From Panax quinquefolius (lineage: Eukaryota; Streptophyta; Magnoliopsida; Apiales; Araliaceae), in assembly GCA_020205615.1 (NCBI GenBank), contig CM035168.1, positions 122,473,573-122,537,572 on the forward strand: DNA of 64,000 bases, written 5' to 3'. Within the stretch, counting starts at the first letter, position 1, and the number at the start of each line of letters is the position of its first letter. The notes under the pieces are model-generated. The model made no database searches. It worked only from the letters and a program-made list of their open reading frames with translations, and was not told where the DNA came from. The position numbers were made by a program, and so were the translations under genes. Below, piece after piece: positions 24,681-37,400 of the stretch.

Positions 24681-25852
24681 TTCTTATATATTAATTGTCT
24701 TAGTGTTAATAACTTTTAGGACTAGCTATAATATTGTACACGTACACTTTTTTTGACTTCTGATTTTTTTGTAGTTGCATTTAAAAATAACTTAAAATTT
24801 GGTTTTGAATTAACTGCCAGCAATTATCCTGTTTTGTGAATTGTGATATTATTATTATTATACTTTGACAAATTTAGTGCAATTAATTATATATGCATAA
24901 GATACAATTAATTCTGTAGAATACTACTAGGTTTAATTTAGAGATTTTCTTTGTCACATTCGAACATAATTTTTATCCAATATATTAAATTTAGTAAAAA
25001 AAATCCTAATTATATTTAAGTATGTCTCTAGCAAATTAAACCCTAATTAGTAATAAGCATCAAAAGAAAATAGTCAAATGTTGTCAAAGACTACTCTCGT
25101 TTCTCTTTTTACTTTTCTGAAAACAGATGCAGGACGACATGAAAACATAGTTGGACCATGAAGTTGATTTTTAATTGAGCGAGGAAACAAATTTGTTGTA
25201 TTACCAGATGGATATAACTTCCAGTCAAAGTTAGTTATGCATCCCATGCATGTTATATCATGACACAACTTTTGTTTACTTCAAGGTGAACAATGAACTG
25301 CAGGGAACTGATAAATCTGATCGATGCAGATCAGTTAATTTGTACCAAAAGAACATGTACGTAATACAAGTACTATACATGTATATATATAGAGAGAGGG
25401 AGAGAGAGAGAGAAAGATCTAGCTAGCATGCAAACTTCGAAATCTATCTGTCAGATATGAATGAACAAATAAGATCAAATTAATTAAGCTCAACATCTAA
25501 ATGTAAACCGACACAAACTCCCACGCATGCACTAAAAGAAGAAAATGAATTCTTGGAGTACTTGTGTTCAATATGTCATCTATCTATATTTGACTATATA
25601 TGCAGTCTTTACGTACGTGATTCTTGGGGCACAAAATTCAAAAAATACATACATAAATTTGTGCATTCAAAAAACCAAAAACACACTTTGGTTTTTGGGT
25701 TCCAACTTACAGTACAACTTTGGAGGCTATACTTTGTTTGGAATTGAATGGGCATTTTGGCGTCTTTTGAGACTCGTTAGTACTGTTTTCTTGCCCCTCC
25801 CTCTCAACACGTAAAATAAGAAATACAATCCTATAATATTTACAGTTATGAA

Positions 25853-25855
<3 letters not shown>

Positions 25856-25889
<34 letters not shown>

Positions 25890-25968
25890 ATAAATATTTT
25901 CATAACACTTTTTGATATTTTCATCACTATAAATTATAACGACAATGAAATCTATAGCGACGATTTTA

Positions 25969-26026
<58 letters not shown>
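25856..26026. repeat. Two (TA)n tracts flanking a GCGACG-core insert
   Basis: (TA)n at 25856-25885 and 25972-26026 enclose 86 bases with an inverted start (TGAAAATAAATATTTTCA) and the motif CTATAGCGACGATTTT shared with the other foldback elements. This fits a small non-autonomous element sitting in, and splitting, a TA microsatellite. Confidence 0.6.
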
Positions 26027-26029
<3 letters not shown>

Positions 26030-27565
26030 AAGATTGCTTTATCTCTCTCTTTCTCTTCACACAGCTCGTATATATGATAATTAATTGGTTAGACAATTAC
26101 AACTGCAGGTGAATACCAGCATATTTCTTGGAGACATGCACTAAAGTAACTAACTTCTAGTTAGTTATTATGGAAAATTGTTTAGGAATGTACAAGAAAG
26201 GCAATGCGAGCTTGAGTTTTTCAAGGTGTAGACTATATATAACGAAAAGAGAAAAATAAGTTGTGAAATAAAGGAATGCCTATATATGCTCTTTCCACAG
26301 ATCGGATTAAGAATTATGACGTACATAGAGCTGCATGGTATTCCCTCAATTTCTATGTGCAGTTTCTTTGCCTTATTCAATAACGATGTAGCATTTCATC
26401 TGAAACAAAAAACATCAAGTATTCGACTAGATAGAGACTGACATAAATAAATTCATCAAGACTCAGCATATATTAAAACAAAAAAAAAATCATATTAGCA
26501 GCATCAAAAAAGCTAAAATAATTTGTGTTATTGCATGAAAATCAACTGTGGCAGTAGCTAGCCAGTAACCGGAATTCAGAAACTATGCTATAACTTTTAG
26601 CATACATTTTTCTTAATTTAGACTACTGAAAATAGGCACTCTACTCCACGGTAACGACATTTAAAACTTTAATGATAAATTGATAACCAAGCTGGAATTA
26701 ATATACCCAGCCTGAAAATTTGATATGAAGTAAAGAAACAACCAGTTTAAATTTATGTAGAAATTGTACTTTAATCCTCAAACTATGGCCATTCTTGCAA
26801 CTTTAGAAACTACTTGAACTTTCATATTTCAATATATATATATGGGGAAACATGACCCCTCGATCTTACAGCCATAGACATTGTCATATAGTACTAGAGT
26901 TGGCCTTACTAGCTTCGATATTTTAATTCGTTACAATTCTCAATTTAAAGATAACATGAAGATCGATCCTAAACTGCAAGAAACTAAAGGCGCCAATGCA
27001 ATCTCAGCGCAATGAATGAATTAAATAGTAGTAGTTTCAACCAAATGTAACAAGATTTTATTCTTCACTCCTGACATAAATCCAGCAATCTGTATAAAGA
27101 ACACTTTGCTTGTCATATGCTAGCTAGAGATCTTGTAATTAGACAATGGTAATGAAATTAATATTAATTAATTAATCACTTGGTAGCTTCATTTGCCAAT
27201 GCTTCTGATCGATCATTTTGGTAAAGATAAACCCTTCATGTCTAATATATAATGAAATTAAGCTACAAAGCACTAAAACGATTAATTATTCAAGACATTC
27301 GCTTCGTTCAGCAGACATCACAAACCAAAATTACAAATAGAAGAAAATAAATGAACACAAAAACCTACCATTCCTAGGGTTTTCATGCATCGGACCATAT
27401 AAAGACAGTCATTAATTGGTCATATCCCAATTGAAAGTACTTCCCCATCTAAATCAAACTGGTACTCAAACCAAGGACTTTAACGACTAACCTTGTACCC
27501 GGATCTCTCTTTTTGCTGATAAACCACTAAAGCTTCACTATAGGAGCTGAAAAGATGTATAAACC

Positions 27566-28911
27566 TTATAAGGGATTGCTTGTAGAAGAAGAACTAAACC
27601 CTGAAAGATCTGTCCATGCAGCAGTACCAGTACTCCACTGATGATCATTTCCTTGTACTGATCCCAAGAACTGCCTTGCTAAATTCGACTGATGATCTTG
27701 ATTATTATTATTATTATTATTCTTATTGTTATTACTCGCTTCCATTTTCACCGAAGCCAGCTGAGACAGCATCGAAGAATTTGACAATTTAGTCCCAACA
27801 TATCCACCTGATCCTGATCCTGATGCCTCAATACCTCCACCTGGATAATTAGGAGGATATATAAGCCCTCCTTGTGATATTGTTGGATCAAATCCACCCA
27901 AGAAATTAGGGAAATGCTGCAGCCGCCACTGCTCCACCCCTCCTCCACTTGACAAAAGGGAAGCAACACCATCATCACCACTGCCACCAAATAGGTTACT
28001 ACTTCCTATTTGGAAATTCATTTCAGTTGTAGCGACAACCGGAGCTGAAATCCCACCATAATTTAAGCCTACTTCACTAGGAGCACCATAGCCTGTGAGA
28101 TGACTCAAAGGCGACATAAAGCGTAATTGTGGAATTTGTAGGCCTCCAAATATACTATTAGCTGCTGTTTCACTACTATTAGAGGGAAGTTTAGAGCTTG
28201 TGGAACCGGAAACCGTTTCGCTATTGGGCGGAGACTTGGACCTACTACTACTTCCTTTGCTGCTTCTTTTGTTCCTCCGGCAGCCGCCTCCGACCGGAAC
28301 ATTTCTTAGGGCACCCCCTCTAGTCCAGTACCTTCTGCAGGTCTTGCAAAAGTGGCGAGGCTGCGAGAGGCTGTAGTTGTTGAAGTAGCAGAACTTTGTG
28401 TTTGTTGATTCACATCTCGGGCATTTTAGGGCAGTTTCTGGCATAGGTATGTTGGCCATCCGGGCCCGGTCAGCCATGGAACCTGGCCTGATTGACCCCG
28501 CGCCACCAGCTCCATGAGGTTGTGGAGGCGGAGGCAGCTGCGGTACTGGTGGCTGTTGTGACGGTGGAAGCAAACTAGTACCGCTGCTGCTGGTTTGATA
28601 ATTTGGTTGCTGCAAGAAAAAACCAAATATAAATAAAGCAGAAAATTAATGATATATGTGGCTGGTATATTCAAATCAAAGCAAGAATTAAAGATGTCTA
28701 AAAATCAAAAGCTAGCAAGAGATTTAAGAAAAGGGGAATTAGCTAGCTAGGAATATTATTTTTATATCTTTTGAGATTTTTTTTTTTGCTTTTTGAGCAA
28801 AGAAGGTAGGTAGCCATGGAATGAAACATATTAATGAAGAAATAAAATTAAAACACTTACCTGCTGCCAGTTGGCTGGATCAAGATAAGCTGGAATGGAA
28901 GAAAAAACCAT
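27566..28911 (-). CDS. Dof zinc-finger transcription factor (DOF5.1/DOF2.4/DOF3.6 group)
   Basis: Plant-specific nuclear transcription factor expected to bind AAAG elements. Exon 1 is 28861-28911 (17 codons starting [17 protein letters not shown]). The intron is 28610-28860 (GTAAGTG...TTGCAG). Exon 2 is 27566-28609 including the stop, giving 364 residues. The Dof finger is at about residues 80-135, with the C-x2-C-x21-C-x2-C cysteines at 80, 83, 105 and 108 (CPRC, FCKTC) and the conserved tail [20 protein letters not shown] followed by a basic RRNKR stretch that can serve as nuclear signal. A proline/glutamine-rich segment precedes the finger. The C-terminal region is Ser/Gly-rich with a poly-Asn run from AAT repeats and ends [16 protein letters not shown]. 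The MVFSS start, one intron after the first 17 codons and the [11 protein letters not shown] end are typical of this Dof group; in Arabidopsis some members act in leaf polarity or vascular development, but which orthologue this is cannot be settled here. No defects are visible; it looks intact. Confidence 0.95.
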
Positions 28912-29697
28912 GGTTCTTAGTTGATCTTTAATTCTTTCTCTTTTGTAAAGGTTGTGGGTTGTGGTGGTGTAGTGGAGAATCACATCAACAAGGGTTAGCA
29001 AAAGAGAGAGAGATAAAGCTAGGGATAGAATGAGAATAAAGAGCTAAAATAAAAGAGGCTTGGGCTTTATGGTTATATATAGTATACTAGTATACTACTT
29101 ACTATGCTACTGTTAAGAAATTTTGTTTTTGTTTTTGTTTTTTTGGTTTTGTTCTCACTCTGTCTAGTTTTGTTGTTATTATTTGCTTTTTAGGGTTTCG
29201 AGAGAGATTCATATATGTTTCTTATAATAATTTCTTAGTGCTTAAGCTTCTAATTGACGCTAGCTAGCTGGCTAGCTAATTACTTCTGCTTGGGGAAAAG
29301 AGATTAGTGGCTCTCCTCTTGCACGAAAAAGGTACTTATGATTTTATGGATCATGATCTAATTGGAGAGAAATTTGAATATGAGTAACAGTGCATGCCCC
29401 CAGCTTATCTCTCTCTATATATAGTTAAGTAAATAAATATTAGTAGGTTTACATTACATGGGCATTAAGCAAACAAGTTTGATAGTAATATTGTGAGGGC
29501 AGTACTACTTTATAGTTGTTAATAATAAAGAAATAATAATGTTTAAGAAAAAGGCAAGTCTTGGTGCTTTGGTTCAGCCTTAAGTGTCCCGACCGACTCA
29601 ACCTTTCTCCTCCTCTCCGGTCTGTTCCTTCCCCACTCTCTCTCTCTCTCAAACTCTGCATGGGAGTACATTCAGAACGGACCCAACCTGTAATGGT

Positions 29698-29699
<2 letters not shown>
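28912..29699 (-). other. 5' leader and upstream region of the Dof gene
   Basis: Contains the leader, the TATA box and about 600 bases of promoter-like DNA with repeated GCTAGCTAGC motifs (about 29259-29280) and CT/GA tracts (about 29407-29419 and 29636-29650). It ends at a (TA)n microsatellite into which the Tat element inserted, so the upstream regulatory space of this gene is bounded by the 21-kb nested retrotransposon block. Confidence 0.5.
29073..29082 (-). promoter_or_regulatory. TATA box of the Dof gene
   Basis: On the minus strand the sequence reads CTATATATAACC, about 165 bases upstream of the Dof ATG. The leader downstream of it contains a CTCTCTCT tract (minus strand, about 29001-29012), common in plant 5' untranslated regions. 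Position and sequence fit, but no transcript evidence is available. Confidence 0.55.

Positions 29700-29735
<36 letters not shown>
29700..29735. repeat. (TA)n microsatellite, left half split by Tat element
   Basis: About 18 TA units immediately next to the Tat 3' LTR. The matching half is at 51051-51087, and the 5-bp target duplication is ATATA. Confidence 0.9.
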
Positions 29736-29739
<4 letters not shown>

Positions 29740-30363
29740 AACATCCGATATCCTCGCATATTCAACAAGTCAACACCAAAAAACTCGATCATTGATCGTC
29801 GAGGATAAATTCAAGCGTGAGAAAAGATTTAGCGATCATGAGGTTAATAATTGAGGAAAATAATATCTAATGTCTAAGAGAATAATAATATGAATGTATG
29901 TTCATTTACCTCTTATGTGATCTTAGCCCCATACATACTCCAATCCGGTTCATCGCTGCCATTCATCATCTCCCGACACCTTTTCCCCACTCCCGGTCAT
30001 TTCAAAAGAAAGTATAAGCTTTACTTCCTCACCGCTACCACTATTTGCCCATCACGGCCATCATCGAGTCCCATCCTCATTAATGCTATGCAGAAAGGTG
30101 GCAAACATAAGTAGTCAACTATCATTTGGCATAATGATTACCTCACAAAGTTGGATTAAGTGACAAATTGTATAATGGGCCAATTCAACGACGAAGCCCA
30201 AATAACGGAAATGACCCCAACGACCGGATCCAACCGAAAGGACCCAAGGAAATAATCAAGTAATTGGGCCCAAATCATTCGGATCAATCAGGACAAGAGT
30301 AACATGATCCAAGGGAGGAGCCCATTAAGTCTGGCCCAATAAGGAAAAGGATTACGGCCAACA
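29736..30363 (-). repeat. 3' LTR of Tat element
   Basis: Collinear with 50376-51050 (for example AATAATATCTAATGTCTAAG and CACCTTTTCCCCACTCCCGG are shared) and with the solo LTR at 56493-57110 in opposite orientation. It is 628 bp, slightly shorter than the 5' copy. The adjacent GACTAGGGAAGCGA (minus strand, 30364-30377) is a plausible polypurine tract. Confidence 0.9.
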
Positions 30364-30696
30364 TCGCTTCCCTAGTCTTTTATTAAACAGGGTGTTTAAT
30401 GAAAGACTATAAACAGTATAGGCCCATGATATAACAAATTATGATAAATCACAAGAGATCCAAAGTGAAACTCACCAAAGCCCATCAAAATCGGTCCAAA
30501 TTGATATCAGGAATAGAAATGGGAAGCCCAATAGACGCAAGCCCACTCAGGTGAAGATATTTAGACCCAAAAACGGACGAAACCTTTTCCCATTCATCAT
30601 CATTGCAGTGAATTAAATGTGCCGCCCTCGACATCGTGATATAGCTATCAAGATAAAAGGTAAACTTTACCAATTCTGACGGTTTTACCTGCTGAT

Positions 30697-33240
30697 TTGA
30701 AATTTGAACCTTTGAGCTTTCTTCTCCTCTGCAGAACTTCTTCCTCTGATTCACGAAATCTCAACAATGGTGGACCGTGGAATTCACCTATAACTCTCCC
30801 AACCCAAACCCTAACCAAGAGGGTTCAAGTTCCAACCCCAATCTTCCACAACCATGGGGGAAATCCACCCGACCCCCTCCGTGATCCGCTTCGACTTTTT
30901 CAAGGATCGGGAACAGCTTTCCCATGCCAACATCCCTTCCTCCGTCCACGAAATCTGAAATATGTATCTTCGTGGACTCGTTATCGATTCCCCACATGTA
31001 TGCCATAGGGCTCCCTGCTCAAGAAGAGCGTATGTATTCAAATGATGAAGACGGTTGGGTCGCCACAGGCCACCACCTTCGAAAAGGGGGTTCGCTTTAC
31101 CTCTCCATGCTTTTTATCGTTACCTCCTAGGGTGCATAGGAGTGGGCTTTGCTTTCGATTAGTGCCCAACTCCTACATCCATATCCCGCATTCATTGCCT
31201 TTTGTCATTAATTAGGATTTCTCCTCCGTTGACATCTTCTTCACCCCTTCTCTCACGGAAAGTCTCGAGAACGAGGCTTCAAAATGTTGAAAAGCAGTCT
31301 CCCGACCCAACACCAGATTCGAGAGAGACCCTTGATGGATACCCCTTCCAAAGAACAAGTGGTTGTACGAGAAGTGGTTTTTCGTCACGGACGAGATCTC
31401 TTCTCTTCCAGATTGACTACCTCGACGGGTCTCTGGCGACTTTGGAGACATCTCCAAGAGCGTGTGAGGAGATGGCAAGACTTTTTGAAGAAGATTCCTC
31501 CAAAAGAATGGAGTTTTACACTTCGACCAAACAAGCCTGGCTATATGATCACAAATGTAAGTTTCGAATAACTTTGTAACATAATTTCTGAGATATATAA
31601 GTGATACGGGTTCTGATACATGATTTTTTGCGGTGTCTCGATCAAACCAATTTCTTTGGAAGTGAGAGACTGGAAGATTTTTAAGGGGGAAGAATACGGA
31701 TGCGAGTGAAGAGAATCCTATTTGAAGAATCTTCCCGGGTTGATCCCCCTACCATCGATCCACCAACTACTTCCCTTCAAAATGATGAACCTCAAACCGA
31801 CGAACCCAACATACCCGAAGAAAACCTCAGACCTCGCCAAAGAAAAAGATCCGCCAAAAGATCCAAATCCACCCAACCAGAAACAAACCCCGAAAAGTGA
31901 TCCGAAAACACTTCCAAAAGCAACCCCATAAAATGTACCATCTCAACCAACCCCAATCCTACATCTTCGAACTCTACCCCATGAGGAGGAGCTCGCTTTC
32001 GACATTTCTTTCGCACGATCGGCTAAGGTCCTTCGTAAAGAAAATAAGGACTAAGATAACACCCTTCGACCGCCAAGAGCTCCGAAGTTCCCACATCTTC
32101 TACCGTCATTCCTCCGACACGCCCACGTAAATTCAAGTGCTCGACGATGAACCGATCGGATCTGTCCCCACTCCATCCCGAAAAAGAAAACATCCATCGA
32201 CACCAATTTTGACATCTTCCGCACCTTCGGCGACTCTCCGAACCCACTCTCGCCTTGGTCTCCTCTCTCCGAAACCATTCACGTGGACTCTCGCCAGCTT
32301 CACAATCAACTCCCCACCTTCTCCTGCAAGAGAAATAACTACCGAATTCCAGCAGGACGCCATGGCCTCTCCAACGATGTGGCCCCGATTCAATGCACAT
32401 TTTCCCTTTCAACTGTTTAACACCTTCATTCGTGAAACCGATGATCATCGGTTCGGGAACAGTTCGAATGGGGATTTACTCAGCGAAGGCATGAGCTACT
32501 TGGCGAAGGTAAACGATTCTCCCCTTTATTTTTGATTTTATCTTCATACTTATACAACTGAAAACTGATTAAATAATATTGGAAACGCATTGGCAAATGC
32601 TGTGTTCGGGCGTCTTCGTCCGAGGTCCTTCGGGTCGAATCGAGGAAGAGGCCACGAGGAAGGAGAATGCCCTTTTCAAGTCCGCTTGGCAAGGAAAAGA
32701 CTCAACGTGAATGCATTCTTCATACAAATGAAGGGCTTCAAAAAGAGTTAGCTCAAGCCAAGGGAGATGTGAAGGCCTCCAATGAAGAACTAAAGTCAAT
32801 CAAAGTACAGCACGAGGAGATCGTCAAAATGAACATTGACTTGGTTCAGAGGAGCGAGATAAGGATTGAGAAGATCGAGGAATTAAAGGCTGATGCTAAA
32901 ATCCTGACCAAGACCATCCACAAACTAGAGGCGGCAGAGACTCGTCATCTGAATAGGCGGCTGAAGCTCGAAGAAGAAATCCGAGAATTCAAGGCTCTTC
33001 GGGACCTTGGGCCTCCTTTAACCGATGACCTTCACAAACAAATATGTGAAGAGTACCGGAACTCGGACGAAATCAATGGGGAGATAATGAAGATATATTC
33101 TGAGAGTTACGAGCTCTGCCGGAGTCGTGGCAAGGAGAAGTTGATTGCAGCCAACTTGAATCCATCCTTACTCGATTCTTCAGATGACGAAGATGGGCGC
33201 TCGTCGATGTTCTTGTTTTTGTTATTTTTCTTTCTTTAAT
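30697..33240 (+). pseudogene. Antisense ORF of Tat element: 'putative gypsy-type transposon' domain plus coiled coil
   Basis: This coding region runs opposite to gag-pol. The upstream part (about 30850-31200) reads, across frameshifts, MGEIHPTPSVIRFDFFKDRE, then IGLPAQEERMYSNDEDGWV, then ATTFEKGVRF, then RLVPNSYIHI. That is the FE-x-G-x-RF-P...L-x-PNS pattern of the plant 'putative gypsy type transposon' family (PF04195 from memory). A splice-donor-like GTAAAC follows YLAK at about 32507, and the related continuation starts ANAV at about 32592. The last open frame, 32667-33239 (190 codons), is a charged coiled coil (KELAQAKGDVKASNEELKS region) ending SLLDSSDDEDGRSS. Antisense ORFs between pol and the 3' LTR are known in Tat-clade elements; their function is not known. 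This copy is broken by several frameshifts, though the coiled-coil part stays open. Confidence 0.65.
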
Positions 33241-33579
33241 TTATAGGACTTGTAAAAATTATCTAATATTGTAATTAGATTGAATATCAATGAAAATGGT
33301 TTCATTCCTTATGACTTTGATTGTATTTATTTTCCGCCAATACTCCAATATTAATTTAATCGAAAAGATGCACAAACTCTTTCATGGATCGAACTCGAAC
33401 ATTAAGTAACAACTAAACATGTCATATAATGAGATAAGATGAAATTAAAGAATGAGGCATTCAACTCAACACTTAGAGAAAATTCAGCAATAAAGTAAAG
33501 GGATACTTATTAGTTATCAAGTGTGAGAAAGATCTCGCTTCATTAGGAATTTGTTTACCCGAAAGGCCTAACAAAATCA

Positions 33580-34390
33580 AAAGATGACATTTGCTTACCA
33601 CGAAGGGCCCGACAAAGTCTAAGTGACAACACTCGCTTACCACTGTAAAGGCCCGACAAGGTCGAAGGATGACATTTGCCTACCACGAAGGGGCCCGACA
33701 AAGTCTGAGTGTCGACAATTGCCTACCACGAAGGGCCTGACAACGTCTTAAGGATGGTGTTTGCCTACCACGAAGGTCCTGACAATCCCATAAAGTCCGC
33801 CTGCCATTTAGGCTACCATCAAATGGGCGGCCGAGTCCACCAATTCGAACCTCCTAACACCAATGACGTTTCATTTACCACGAAGGGCCCGACAAACTCA
33901 TAAGGACCACTCGCCGAAAAGGTCGCCATTGATGGCCAGCGAGTCCACCCGAACCTCCTAACACCAATGACGTTTGCCTACCACGAAGGGCCTGACAAAC
34001 TCATAAGGATCACCTGCCGAAAAAGGGCGCCATCGGATGGCCAGCGAGTCCACCCGAACCTCCTAACACTCAATGACGCGTTTACTTACCACGTAAGGGC
34101 CCGACAAACTCATAAGGATCACCGCCGAAAAGGTCGCCATCGGATGGCCAAACGAGTCCACCGAACCTCCTAATACCAATGACGCTTTTACCACCACGAA
34201 GGGCTCGACAAACTCATAAGGATCACCGCCGAAAGTGGTCGCCATCGAATGGCCGCCGAGTCCACCCGAACCTCCTAACACCAATGACGTTTTCCTACCA
34301 CGAAGGGCCTGACAAACTCATAAGGATCACCTGCCGAAAAGGCTGCCATCGAATGGCCAGCGAGTCCACCCGAACCTCCTAACTCCGTTG
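33580..34390. repeat. Tandem-repeat array in the Tat element (~50-60 bp and ~106 bp units)
   Basis: At 33580-33780 there are about four units of 50-60 bp built on GCTTACCACGAAGGGCCCGACAA. From about 33775 to 34382 the same sequence is part of a longer unit of about 101-108 bp, present about 5.7 times, that adds CTCATAAGGATCACCGCCGA, CCATCGGATGGCCAGCGAGTC and CACCCGAACCTCCTAACACC. The array lies between integrase and the antisense ORF. Units differ by small indels, often at CG-rich places. Confidence 0.9.
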
Positions 34391-34493
34391 AACTGATCAG
34401 CAACGAAGACAAGATTTGTTTGAGAAAAAAGGGGACTTTTATTGATGATGACATAAATATTTACAAACTTCCAATGTACTGATATCATTTTTA

Positions 34494-37400
34494 CTAAAAG
34501 TACTTCCTAAGCCTGCCAGCGTGCCAAGTATTCTTAATTGCCGACCCATCTAATGCCTTCAACCGATAAGTTCCCGGCTTCGGCACTTCAGTGATTTCAT
34601 ACGGTCCTTCCCAGTTTGGCATCAGCTTTCCCAGATTCTGAGGTGTAGATGCTTCGGCTTCTCTGAGGACAAAATCTCCTACTTCGAACCTTCGAAACTT
34701 TACCCCCTTGTTATAATGCTTGGCCACTCTTTGCTGATAGGCTGCCAATTTGATTAAGGCTGTTTCTCTTACTTCCTCAAGCAAATCAAGATTGGCCTTA
34801 AGCCCTTCCTCATTGTAGATCTCTCGAAATGACCGACTCAAGACTTGGAGATCCAATTTTAATCTGGGACGAAGGCATCGCACCATAGGCCAATCTGAAA
34901 GGTGAATCCCCGTCAGTAGTCCTCTGAGTAGTTCGATAAGCCCATAACACGCTAAGTAGCTCCTCCGCCATCTCGCCTCGCTTCGTCCAATCTCAAGGCT
35001 TGATCCCATTCAAGCAGTTGCTCATTGGTCACTAACTTGTCCATTTAATCGTGGATGAGCCACTAAAGTCTTTTCTCTTTGAATCCCAGTTCTTTCAAAA
35101 ATGCTTCAAATTTCGATCCCACAAATCGACGTTCATTGTCCGATATTACCACCTTAGGAACTCAAACGAAATACTCATCGATTCTTTCAAAATTTCAAGC
35201 ATTCTCGTTTCGTTATTAACCTAAGTGGCTTTGCTTCTACCCACTTGGTCATATAGTCGATGGCAACTATAACAAAAACCGACTTGACCTTTTGCTTTCT
35301 TGAGAATGGACCCAAAGATATCAACCCCCTGACATAAATGAAGGATATAGGAGATAAGATCGAGTATAGCTCTTCCGTGGTCGATGTGGGATCTGGACCG
35401 TTGAGTTGACACTTTCGCACTTTTGACATATTCGACGCTTCTTTGAAGATGGTAGGCCAAGAAGTACCCTTGTCGAAGTACTTTATAAAGCTAATGACTT
35501 AGCCATTATATGGTCGCCACAGATGCCTTCATGTACTTCCTGAGAGATATTCAAACCAGATGGAGTCGCATTTCAATAGTGGAGATGAGAAAGCCCTTCA
35601 AACAGATCCCCATCAATCGTAACAAAATTAGCACTCTTATACTTGATTTTCTTGGCGAGCATCCGATCCGAAGGTAAGACGCCATCGCCAGATACTCTAT
35701 ATATGGAGTCAACCAAATAGTTGGTTTCGGCCAATGCACATCACCGATTCATGATGGACACTAGATGTTGCAAAATTTCTAAGTAAACCGACCCATCAAA
35801 GACGTTAACATCCGTAGTGGCTAATTTGGAAAGTGTATCGAAGAATTGAATTGTTATTACGCTCGACCCTTCAAACTCGTAGGATTGGAAATGTTGAAGT
35901 TGCTCTTCAATTTCGCTAGGTATTTGATCATTTTTGGGCCTCGAGCCAGATACCCCGTAAAGTTGCTTAACGACTAACCGAGAATCATCAAGATGATTAT
36001 TCTTTCAGACTTCAAGACTCTTTCATCGGTCAGAACCTCGCAAGTACCGCCTCATACTCAACTTCATTGTTTGTCGCTTTGAATCGAAATCGATGGCTCA
36101 CGCACCTTGAATCCTCGGACTCGTAAGAATAATCCTCGCCCATCGACGTCCGTGGTAGAAGACCCATCTCGCATACAAAGATCCACGAATTTCGCTTCAT
36201 TGAAGAATCAGAATCGCTTCCGTCTGATCCTTCAACTTCGCCACAACTTCATCGCCTTCGTAAAACGAGCATTCAACTACAAAATCACCAAGGCTTGCCC
36301 TTTGATGGCGGTTCGGGAATGATATTCAATGAAAAATTGGGACAACTCCATCGTCTACGCAGCCTAATCTCCCCGATACCTCGGGTTTGCCCATAATCTT
36401 CTTCAAAGGTTGATCAGTATATACTATTACCAATCTACCGAAGTATTGCCTAAGCTTTCGACTAGCGTTATTAAAGCAAAAGCAAACTTTTTAATGTTTG
36501 GGTACCTTATTTCAAAGATCCCAAGGACACGGCTTACATAATAAACCGGGTGTCGCTTACCCCAACTTCACGCACCAAAACCGCCTCCTACTACAAACTA
36601 ACTAGCTGCTAAGTACAAATATAGGGGTTCAAAGAGAGCGGTTTCACCAACAAAGGTGCCAAGATAGGTAGGACTTGATGCTCTGGAAGGCGCCCTCACA
36701 CTCAAGTCCATTCAAACGTCTTTGCATTCTTCTACCCTTTCAATGTATCAAAGAACGGTAAACATCTTTTCGCCGACTTGGACATGAACCTCCTTAAAGT
36801 CGCAATCCTTCCAATGACGTTGAACATCTTTAAATGATCGAGGAGTCTTCATGTTCAGGATCGCTTGAATCTTCTCTCGGATTGGCTTCAATTCCTCTCT
36901 CGATCGACAAGATAACCCGTAAATTTGCTGCCCCTCAGTCAAGGTGCACTTAGTGGGGTTCAATCTCAAATGTGATGACGAATTAATCGTTCGAAAGCAT
37001 TCTTCTAAATCATCCAGATGTTTATGCACCAACATGCTTTTGACAATCATGTCGTTCACGACACCTCCACATTCTCGCCCAAATTGATATCTCAAGACAT
37101 GGTTCATCATCCTCTCGGTATGTGGCTCCCGGATTGATGAGGCCGAAAGTCATTTTCTTATAGGCATATCTTCGAATGATGCGTAATGAACGCCGCCGTC
37201 TCAGATATCCTCTTTACACATAGAAATTTGATGATATCCAGAGAACGCGCCCATGAAACTTAACAAAGCATACCCCAAGTGGCATCGATGAGTTGGTCGA
37301 TGTGTGGTAGCGGGTAGAAATCCTTCGGACAAGCTTTATTTAGGTCAGTGTAGTCGATGCAGATCGACTCGCCATTTACCATTTTGCTTCTGGACCAACA

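Larger units (their letters stand above)
21893..27565. other. Intergenic DNA between chromovirus 1 and the Dof gene
   Basis: AT-rich, with no credible protein-coding exon on either strand. It holds several (TA)n tracts (22844-22878, 23231-23268, 23683-23715, 23797-23836, 24644-24678, 25856-25885, 25972-26026), two followed directly by (GA)n, and a (TAC/ATT)-type run at about 24444-24476. The last few hundred bases before 27566 should include the Dof 3' untranslated region and possibly its downstream control DNA. I could not place a polyadenylation signal with confidence. Confidence 0.6.

Noticed and set aside
25074..26380. Short ORFs at 25074-25268, 25545-25814 and 26168-26380
   Set aside because: No recognisable motif, composition follows the AT-rich background, and no splice partners were evident.
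27748..28674. Other minus-strand ORFs overlapping the Dof gene (27748-27990, 28105-28302, 28426-28674)
   Set aside because: They are alternate frames of the Dof exon or run into its intron; only the Dof frame has the zinc-finger motif.
33580..34390. CRISPR-like regular repeat array
   Set aside because: Units are directly adjacent with no unique spacers, have a long period and lie inside a plant retrotransposon; this is a minisatellite.
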